Below are positions 57,742 to 64,000 of a stretch of 64,000 bases of DNA, piece by piece. The notes under the pieces were generated by a model, which did no database searches, was not told the DNA's origin, and saw nothing but the letters and a program-made list of their open reading frames with translations. Source of the DNA: Pusillimonas sp. MFBS29 (GTDB lineage: Bacteria > Pseudomonadota > Gammaproteobacteria > Burkholderiales > Burkholderiaceae_B); the NCBI RefSeq assembly GCF_020687695.1, contig NZ_JAJEWL010000007.1, positions 186,001 through 250,000 on the forward strand, read 5' to 3'. The position numbers were made by a program, and so were the translations under genes. Each line of letters starts with the position of its first letter. The stretch's first letter is position 1.

Positions 57742-58596
57742 GTCGACGCCGGCAGCTTTATTGGTGCGGCAGACTCGCTGGACTTATCCAGAGCGGCTGT
57801 TTCCCGCGTCCTGAGCGATCTCGAGCAGCGCCTGGGCACTCGGCTGCTCAACCGCACTACACGGCGGCTCTCGCTTACCGAGGAAGGCAAAGTCTTCTAC
57901 ATACGATGCAAGGCATTGCTGTCGGATGTCGAAGAAGCCGAAGCTGAAATCACCGCACGGACAGGCCACGCCCACGGCCTGCTCAAGGTCAACGTCCCGG
58001 TCACCTTCGGGTTGCTGCATCTTGCCCCGCTATGGGGCGCATTCATGGCGCAAAACCCCGCCGTAACGCTCGATATCACCCTTTCTGACCGGCTTGTCGA
58101 TGTGGTTGAAGAAGGCTACGACGTTGTGGTGCGTATCGGTCGATTGCGCAGTTCATCTTTGATCAGCCGGCAGCTATCGACCACCCGCATGGTGCTGTGT
58201 GCCTCGCCGCGCTACCTGGATCAGCACGGTCGGCCATCACATCCGGACGAACTCACCAGCCATGCGATACTGGCGTACAGCCTGCTCTCTACCGGAGAGC
58301 AGTGGACTTTCCAGGGGCCAGATGGGCCGACGAGTGTCGCGATAACACCGCGGATGCGCAGCAACAGCGGCGACACTTGCCGCGAAGCGGCGCTTCAACA
58401 TCAAGGCATTATCCTGCAACCCTCATTCCTGATCGGCGACGACCTGCGCAACGGCATCCTTGAAGAGCTTATGCCTGACTATCGGTCATTCGAAATGGGC
58501 ATTCACGCGCTGTACCCAAGCCGGCAGCATGTAACGCCTAAAGTCCGGGTACTGATTGATTACTTGTACGAAGCATTGCACGATCGCGCGTGGTGA
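57742..58596 (+). pseudogene. LysR-family regulator missing its first codons
   Basis: From GTC 57742 the frame reads VDAGSFIGAADSLDLSR, then LSDLEQRLGTRLLNRTTRR and a complete effector domain to 58596. The normal first 14-16 residues (M-x-RF-x-AM-x-FV-x-VV) are absent, and two stops (TGA 57736, TAA 57739) precede the fragment. There is no in-frame ATG before residue 59. The junction lies five bases from the doxX start, so the intergenic region and the gene's beginning appear deleted. The 3' end overlaps the phosphatase gene by 37 bp. Confidence 0.8.
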
Positions 58597-60542
58597 CGTA
58601 CAGAAGCAGGCGCAAGGAAGTGCGTAGACGGACGCCCATCGGCGTTGTGCTGCACGACATGCGCTGGCCGGCCTTGCGCATCCAGCCACAATTGGCCGAT
58701 ACCCGCCGCGTTCCATAAGCGTTCACCGTGTTGGCGCTGATCCGGCAGGCGTGGACGAATCGCCAGGTCCCGGCGCTGGGTGAACCAGTTCAGCGGCGAA
58801 TTTGGCGCGTAAAGCCAGCGGTTAAGACGATCCAGCCAATCAAGCAAGCGTCGCGGAAACTCGTTCTTGATGCCGCTGCTTGTGATCTGCCAAATGTGCG
58901 GCGTGCGATCCCCGTCGCGAACCTGTACATCGTAGACAAAGGAATAATGCACATCACCCGATAAGACAACGTAATTGCCAGGCGTGCGCGTATGACGAAA
59001 GATATTGAGCATGACACTGGCCGCGCCACGATGCGCCATCCAGTTTTCGGCATCAACGGTCAATGCCAGGCCGGCGAAGGTGCATATTCGTTGCACCACC
59101 TCGATCAGCTTGACACCAAACATGGGGGTCGGCGAAACAATCACCACTGCCGTTTCATCAAGCAGTTCATGCTGCAGCTCGGTTAGCGACTCCCAATCCA
59201 TCAGCCCCGACGGCCGGCTGCGCATACGCCGGCTGCGCCATCGACGCGTGCGCGTATCCAGCACAACAACCGTTGGCTGCGTACGCAACACATAACCCCA
59301 CTTGCCGAATGAGAGCAAGCGGCCGATCAGCGCATCCTGCGCAACCGCATCAAGCCGTCCTTGGGCATCAGGCTTTGCCGTCAGTGCGCCAGTCTCATCG
59401 AGCACATCGCTGAAGACATCCGGGCGGTTGCCCCATCCCTGGCACAGCATGTACGCAATCAGGGCATTGCCTACAATGCGGCGTGAAAACGGGTGTTCAT
59501 AGGCGGTCGTTTCCCACTTTGCCGACAGATTCCAGTCGTCGGTGATGTCATGATCGTCGAAGATCATCAGCGTCTGCACGTGCGCCAGCAAACGTGCAGC
59601 CTGCGGCAAATCGCCACAAAACCCCTGCAGCGCTTTTTGCTCACGCTCCCAACGGCGCATGTGCTCGGCATCCAGTGCTGGCATTTCGGGCTCCGGCACA
59701 AGCCGCCATGGCACGGGCGACCAAACGAGCAGATACATGGCCATCACCTCGGCCAGCGTCACAAGGTGATTGTGCGCGTTCGCCGTGGTGAAGATCGGCT
59801 TTTCCACACCGCCAAAGAAGCGCTCGCGCAACGCCTCGTTGGACTTGGAGGCGGGCAATAAATCTTCGCGACGGTAATAACTGGCGGGGTGCGCATACAG
59901 TGCCTCGCTATCCGGAACAATGGCGCCCTCCAGGCATTCGCCATACAGACCAAGGCGATCGATCAGCGCATGGATCGCGGCAAGCATGGGCCCGGCCACA
60001 TCGTCGGCATAGACCTGATCACCGCACAGCATAAGCATGGCCGGGCGCGCGTCGGCCTGTTCAATGCTGTCGGCCAACAGGCGGTCGGCACGCGCCAGCC
60101 CATCCGGCGACGGGTGGTGCGGCTTGCGGCATGAGCCAAAAAGTATATTGTCGCTGCGGCTGCGCAGCACCAGGCTGGGCATGGCTTCGCCTTCATGCAG
60201 CAGGTGGGGTGCCCATTGCGCAATGTTCACTTCACCACCTTCGACCAGTCTCGCCGTCAGGTCGTAGTGAATCACCGTGTCTCGCGGCAGCGGCTCAAGC
60301 AACGTGACGTCGATAAGATGCAAAAAAGCCTGACGGCCAATAGGCACGATACGGCAGCTGGCGGCATCAAGCGTCAGCCGCCGGGTTGCCGCCCCCTCGG
60401 GCGTGAGCGACAGAACCAGCTCGAGCGGCACGCTGCCCACCAGCCACAGCACAAGACGCTCGGACTCCAGGCGACGCAGTATAGGGCCGGCAAGCACAGG
60501 GGGAAGGATGTTGGAGGCTGGACAGTGAAGCAATCGAGGCAA
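58560..60542 (-). CDS. PhoD-like phosphatase / metallophosphoesterase
   Basis: 660 residues. Metal-site motifs FGSCRKPHH, CGDQVYADDVAGPM, FDDHDITDDWNLS and VVLSGDVHYSF appear in the order of the PhoD/alkaline-phosphatase-D family. No signal peptide is evident, so it may be cytoplasmic, unlike the Tat-exported secreted PhoD. The start is uncertain: the frame begins with TTG 60542, without an ATG nearby or a good ribosome site. It is likely a single-gene transcript, ending in the LysR fragment. Confidence 0.85.
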   Translation of the reverse strand: MPRLLHCPASNILPPVLAGPILRRLESERLVLWLVGSVPLELVLSLTPEGAATRRLTLDAASCRIVPIGRQAFLHLIDVTLLEPLPRDTVIHYDLTARLVEGGEVNIAQWAPHLLHEGEAMPSLVLRSRSDNILFGSCRKPHHPSPDGLARADRLLADSIEQADARPAMLMLCGDQVYADDVAGPMLAAIHALIDRLGLYGECLEGAIVPDSEALYAHPASYYRREDLLPASKSNEALRERFFGGVEKPIFTTANAHNHLVTLAEVMAMYLLVWSPVPWRLVPEPEMPALDAEHMRRWEREQKALQGFCGDLPQAARLLAHVQTLMIFDDHDITDDWNLSAKWETTAYEHPFSRRIVGNALIAYMLCQGWGNRPDVFSDVLDETGALTAKPDAQGRLDAVAQDALIGRLLSFGKWGYVLRTQPTVVVLDTRTRRWRSRRMRSRPSGLMDWESLTELQHELLDETAVVIVSPTPMFGVKLIEVVQRICTFAGLALTVDAENWMAHRGAASVMLNIFRHTRTPGNYVVLSGDVHYSFVYDVQVRDGDRTPHIWQITSSGIKNEFPRRLLDWLDRLNRWLYAPNSPLNWFTQRRDLAIRPRLPDQRQHGERLWNAAGIGQLWLDAQGRPAHVVQHNADGRPSTHFLAPASVRHHARSCNASYK

Positions 60543-60791
60543 ACAATTGGAGGAGAAGAGCTGACTAGTTTAACCGCTGCCCTAGGGAAACTACGCCCCC
60601 ATAAATTGTAAGCAAGCCTTTTCAATCATGACTATATCTGTAGAATGGGTTTATCCCCTTTTTAAATGGAACAGTTAACAGCACACGGTCTTTACGCAAT
60701 GGTCATTTTCCTCACTTGGTGAATTGATAGATCATTTTTAGATCTAGGTCAGTTCCACTAAAGGGTGTTTTATCATTCGAGGAGAACAAAT

Positions 60792-61196
60792 ATGTCCGTT
60801 GACATCATGCAAAACGTGAGCCAATATCGTCCTACCAAAACCGTCTGGTTCTGGTCTTGCGCAGGCGTTGCAGCGCTTACCATGGTGGTCGGATTCACCG
60901 CCGGCGGGTGGGTTACCAGCAGCACAGCTGCCGAACAAGCCGAAACCATGAAGCAGAACGCAGTAGCCACACTGGCCGCCAATATCTGCGCCAACCGTTT
61001 CCTGGCCGCCCCCAACGCCCAGACTCAACTGGCTCAGCTCAAGGAAACCGATTCCTGGAAGCAAGACACTTTTATTGAAGAAGGCGGCTGGACCAGCTTT
61101 GCAAGCATGGAACAACCCATAGAAGGCGCCGCTGATCTGTGTGCGGACAAGCTGTTGGCCAGCGATACCGCAGCCGCCGTGGATGGCAACGTATAA
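60792..61196 (+). CDS. Small membrane-anchored protein of unknown function
   Basis: 134 residues. One N-terminal membrane helix (about 18-45, FWSCAGVAALTMVVGFTAGGW) and a periplasmic helical part with four scattered Cys or Ala/Gln-rich repeats (AANICANRFLAAPNAQ, ADLCADKLLASD). The two cysteines of this part could form a disulphide. GAGGAG lies 8 bp before ATG 60792. The 249 bp upstream are AT-rich and hold no gene. No family was recognised. Confidence 0.7.
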   Translation: MSVDIMQNVSQYRPTKTVWFWSCAGVAALTMVVGFTAGGWVTSSTAAEQAETMKQNAVATLAANICANRFLAAPNAQTQLAQLKETDSWKQDTFIEEGGWTSFASMEQPIEGAADLCADKLLASDTAAAVDGNV

Positions 61197-61228
61197 GCCG
61201 GCACCATCATCCCTTATGCGGTACCAGC

Positions 61229-61252
61229 CCCCAAGTGTGTTTGCACTTGGGG
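61229..61252. terminator. Hairpin after the small membrane protein
   Basis: CCCCAAGTG-TGTTTG-CACTTGGGG forms a perfect 9-bp stem between the small gene and the convergent hipA. No T-tract follows on either strand, so it may be a weak terminator or a Rho-assisted one. Confidence 0.4.
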
Positions 61253-61305
61253 CATCAAGCCTAAGCCGCCGGGTTGCCGTCCCCACCGGGGCAGCATCTC
61301 GAATA

Positions 61306-62604
61306 CTACAGCGCAAGGTGAGCCAGATTGCTCCTGATGCCATTAACGATTTTGTCCACTATATGCGCGGGGAATCCTTCCGGAATTTTCTCTTGCACAA
61401 GGGTGATTGCGCCTTCCACGGTACCGGGTAACTCTTCCAGGATGGCCGTTGTAGGCTCTACGCCGATATATCGTTCGCCCACAGCAAGCCAATGCCTCCG
61501 GTAAGTTTCGCGCATACGGTAATGAACATTTTTAGTGCGCAAAGCCATCGCCATTTTGACGTTTCGCAGGTGCACCTGTTCGGCGCTGCTTCCTACCCAA
61601 GGCCAGGCGGACAGTACATCGTAGAGCGGGGCGAGCTTGAAAGTACCACCCGGAGCAATCGCTAAGCTGAAATTCTTGGCGTGACCGTCGGTAGCCGCAA
61701 GTAGCCAAAAGTACAGCAGCGCCTTGAAGAACGTCTGTCGGTCATCTCTCGCGTTAGCAGAGCCGCGAAGAAGGCCCATTATGTCCGACACACCCGGTCC
61801 GCCATCCGACTCATACTTGAGATGTGATGGCAATCCTTGCGCCTGCAGCACGTCCTCGTGGGGGATGCGAACAATCCAACCATCGGGATGAATAGCACGG
61901 TCAAATCGTTCAACGATGAGTACCCGCTGGTTCTCGAACTGAGCCATCTCCGTTTTCGCAACAGACAGCCCCATGGCCTTCAATAGCTCCATCGAAAGCC
62001 ATTCATTCTCTACGGAGTGCTGCAGGTCATAGCGCGTGTTCCCGGCTAAGCCGAGCGGTAGCTTGAAAATGTGAGTAGTTGGCGTTGCACCGTGAGGTAC
62101 GTGCCAAGAGCCTTTATGCCAAAGAAGGGCGGTTTTCTCTTGTGCGCCGGCTAATGAGAAGCGAAAGTCGTCACTGGAGTCATCTCCTGTCGACATTATC
62201 GCGCCTCTTAGGTGCTCTGCAACTTCCGCTTCAGTTAAGGCTCTGCCGCAAATGGATTTCACATCCGGAGGTGGAGAACCCTCTGGAAGTAGCTGTACGG
62301 CGCCCGCAGCATCACGGCCAATGCTCTGCAGCAAGGTAAAAGCATCCAGGGATGGGGCTTTGAACCGGGCGCCTATACGACGGCGTATCGCTTCATTGTC
62401 AGGTAGGAGGTTGTCAAAGTAATTGTCGACAGGAACGTCTCGCAGACCGTCGCCAGCTCCCGTCATCGGCAGCGAGAGTGACAGAGGTCTACCTTGCGGA
62501 TGGTCTACCCAGGATGGGTCATATACCAGGCGGGAAACGGTTCTGCCTTTTTGGTGCCACTGCCCCACAAAGATACCATTCATCCAGATATCAAGAACAC
62601 TCAT
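61306..62604 (-). CDS. hipA: HipA serine/threonine-kinase toxin
   Basis: 432 residues, full length. By direct count, Ser150 lies in FRFSLAGAQEKTALL, the autophosphorylation loop of E. coli HipA. ATDGHAKNFS (304-313) gives the catalytic Asp306 and Asn311, and LAPLYDVLSA carries the metal Asp329. HipA phosphorylates glutamyl-tRNA synthetase in E. coli, halting translation and causing persistence. The ATG overlaps the hipB stop by one base (TAATG). Confidence 0.94.
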   Translation of the reverse strand: MSVLDIWMNGIFVGQWHQKGRTVSRLVYDPSWVDHPQGRPLSLSLPMTGAGDGLRDVPVDNYFDNLLPDNEAIRRRIGARFKAPSLDAFTLLQSIGRDAAGAVQLLPEGSPPPDVKSICGRALTEAEVAEHLRGAIMSTGDDSSDDFRFSLAGAQEKTALLWHKGSWHVPHGATPTTHIFKLPLGLAGNTRYDLQHSVENEWLSMELLKAMGLSVAKTEMAQFENQRVLIVERFDRAIHPDGWIVRIPHEDVLQAQGLPSHLKYESDGGPGVSDIMGLLRGSANARDDRQTFFKALLYFWLLAATDGHAKNFSLAIAPGGTFKLAPLYDVLSAWPWVGSSAEQVHLRNVKMAMALRTKNVHYRMRETYRRHWLAVGERYIGVEPTTAILEELPGTVEGAITLVQEKIPEGFPAHIVDKIVNGIRSNLAHLAL

Positions 62605-62858
62605 TACCAGCCCTCGATAGAATCTTTGAAGGGTCGTCGAGGCTCGGCAACCAGCTGAGCATCCAGGACGGAAAGAACCTCATAAACTCTTGCGAAGGCA
62701 AGGCCGGAGGCATCCTTTTCCATGCGAGAAATGGCTTGCTGAGTGGTGTTCAGCTCACGAGCGAGCTTAGCCTGGCTCCATCCTTTTTCTTCTCTTAAAG
62801 AGCGGATAAGCGATGAAAGTTGTTCCACTTTCAATAAAAGTACCGATTTCATCGTCAT
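62604..62858 (-). CDS. hipB: HipB antitoxin
   Basis: 84 residues with an Xre-type helix-turn-helix (LIRSLREEKGWSQAKLARELNTTQQAISRMEKD). The C-terminal tail ends in Trp (DSIEGW), like E. coli HipB, whose tail enters HipA. It would neutralise HipA and, with it, repress the operon through the four sites upstream. Confidence 0.93.
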   Translation of the reverse strand: MTMKSVLLLKVEQLSSLIRSLREEKGWSQAKLARELNTTQQAISRMEKDASGLAFARVYEVLSVLDAQLVAEPRRPFKDSIEGW

Positions 62859-62882
62859 GTCTCGCCGTAGGTAAGAATGAAC

Positions 62883-62981
62883 ACATCAAATAAGACGTAA
62901 ATACACGATACATCAAATAAGACGTAAATGCAAAATACACTATATTTGATGTAAATTCAAATTACAACAAATAAGTTGTAA
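62883..62981. promoter_or_regulatory. Four phased operator-like sites before hipBA
   Basis: 16-bp sites begin at 62883, 62910, 62937 and 62964, exactly 27 bp apart. Sites 1 and 2 are identical (ACATC-AAATAA-GACGT), site 4 is the perfect inverted repeat ACAAC-AAATAA-GTTGT (arms extend to TTACAAC/GTTGTAA), and site 3 (ACACT-ATATTT-GATGT) is a weaker match. They end 25 bp before the hipB start; the E. coli hip operon likewise has four operators. Confidence 0.78.
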
Positions 62982-63060
62982 CTATGACTAGATAAATTTG
63001 AGCGTGTCGCCCAGCTCCTGGGGTTCAATACCACAGCTCACGGTAGTTCGGAAATATTTA

Positions 63061-64000
63061 TCAAGGCTGCTCTGAGAGGACACCAGCGCGGAAATGACGC
63101 AACCTCAAGGCGTTGCCGAGCACGAACACCGATGACAGTGCCATGGCGCCTGCGGCAAACACTGGCGAAAGCAGGATGCCGAGGCTTGGATAAAGAATGC
63201 CCGCCGCCACCGGGATCAGCGCCGTGTTGTAGGCAAAGGCCCAGAACAGGTTCTGCTTGATGTTGCGAATAGTGCTCTGCGACAGCGCGATGGCGTTTGG
63301 CACGCCTTTCAGGCTGCCAGACATGAGCACCACGTCTGCCGCTTCGATGGCAATATCGGTACCTGTACCGATGGCGATGCCAACATCGGCCGCAGCCAGC
63401 GCTGGGGCGTCGTTAATGCCATCGCCCACGAAGGCGAGTTTGCCGTGTTCCGCTTGAAGCGCCTTCACCGTTTCAACCTTGCCCTCGGGCAGCACTTCAG
63501 CTATCACCTCGTCGATACCCAGCTTGCGAGCAATCGCCTTGGCGGTGCGTTGGTTGTCGCCTGTGATCATCGCGACCTTGAGGCCAAGAGCATGCAGCGC
63601 TGCGATCGCTTCCGGCGTTTCGGTCTTGATGGGGTCGGCGACCGCGATAATGGCCGCAAGCTTGCCACCGATAGCCGCATAAAGTGGCGATTTACCTTCG
63701 TCGCCAAGGCGTGCGGCGGTATCGGCAAAGCCGGTCACGTCAAGTCCCAGCTTTTCCATGTAGCGGTCGGCGCCGATCTCGACCGTCACGCCATTGGCTT
63801 GCGCCCTGACGCCGAATCCGGTGATGGACTCGAAGTCAGTGATTGCGGGCAGCGTCAGGCTGTCTGCTTCGGCGGCCTCGACGATGGCACGGGCAATCGG
63901 GTGTTCGGATTTAGCTTCCACCGCCGCAACTTTGGCCAGCACGTCGTTTCGTTCAAAACTCCCGGCAATTTCCAGGTCGGTAAGCGCCGGCTTGCCCTCG
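63061..64000 (-). CDS. copA: Copper-type heavy-metal P1B-ATPase (C-terminal part)
   Basis: The 5' part lies beyond the window. 313 codons are visible, starting just after the DKTGT aspartyl-phosphate motif. The nucleotide domain shows SEHPIARAI (the family's HP motif), [18 protein letters not shown] and [19 protein letters not shown]. The last helices carry AYN (helix 7) and [18 protein letters not shown] (helix 8), the signature of Cu(I) exporters. It would pump copper out of the cytoplasm. It is transcribed toward hipBA. Confidence 0.93.
   Translation of the reverse strand, partial: EGKPALTDLEIAGSFERNDVLAKVAAVEAKSEHPIARAIVEAAEADSLTLPAITDFESITGFGVRAQANGVTVEIGADRYMEKLGLDVTGFADTAARLGDEGKSPLYAAIGGKLAAIIAVADPIKTETPEAIAALHALGLKVAMITGDNQRTAKAIARKLGIDEVIAEVLPEGKVETVKALQAEHGKLAFVGDGINDAPALAAADVGIAIGTGTDIAIEAADVVLMSGSLKGVPNAIALSQSTIRNIKQNLFWAFAYNTALIPVAAGILYPSLGILLSPVFAAGAMALSSVFVLGNALRLRHFRAGVLSEQP

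Overview
This is a 64 kb stretch of chromosome from a betaproteobacterium. The gene families and their order (mpl-yqiA-rnb-tonB-aroE-mtgA; thiD/thiE-hemL-argJ; rplU-rpmA-obgE-proB; ilvD; ppc), several Bug/TctC-type solute-binding proteins without membrane partners, and the moderately high G+C point to Burkholderiales, most likely Alcaligenaceae (Bordetella/Achromobacter/Pusillimonas-like). This placement rests on recognition of families and not on a database search. No rRNA, tRNA, CRISPR array, insertion sequence or phage gene was found.

Region 1 (1-28 kb) is mostly core. It holds a thioredoxin-like protein, peptidoglycan recycling (mpl), an RNase II-family nuclease, a TonB-like protein, shikimate dehydrogenase, a monofunctional transglycosylase, lptG and apaH. 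These are followed by a minus-strand yqgE-ruvX-plsC block with a rubredoxin, then thiamine, haem and arginine genes, the rplU-rpmA-obgE-proB run, a divergent Lrp/dadA pair, an unusual receiver-less response regulator, an OmpA lipoprotein, ilvD, ppc and a major facilitator exporter.

Region 2 (28-57 kb) is accessory catabolism. Its centrepiece is a seven-gene minus-strand operon (37.0 to 30.8 kb): a polar-amino-acid-type ABC transporter, a VOC-fold enzyme, a RuBisCO-like protein and a DUF1537 acid-sugar kinase, with a divergent LacI-family regulator. Next comes an acyl-CoA cluster: two unequal acyl-CoA dehydrogenases, a class III CoA-transferase, a divergent enoyl-CoA hydratase and a Bug protein. 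The LysR gene beside it is interrupted by an amber codon, although three related palindromes remain in the divergent promoter region. A second Bug protein is followed by an N-acyl-D-amino-acid deacylase-like amidohydrolase and a RutE-like nitroreductase. Then come a GntR-controlled phytanoyl-CoA dioxygenase-like gene, a beta-hydroxyacid dehydrogenase and a zinc alcohol dehydrogenase.

Region 3 (56-64 kb) carries a bacterioferritin without its haem-ligand methionine, a doxX gene fused by an apparent deletion to a beheaded LysR gene, a PhoD-like phosphatase and a small membrane-anchored unknown. A complete hipBA toxin-antitoxin operon follows, with four operator-like sites phased at exactly 27 bp. 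The window ends inside a copper-type P-type ATPase. There is no gene-free stretch longer than 300 bp.
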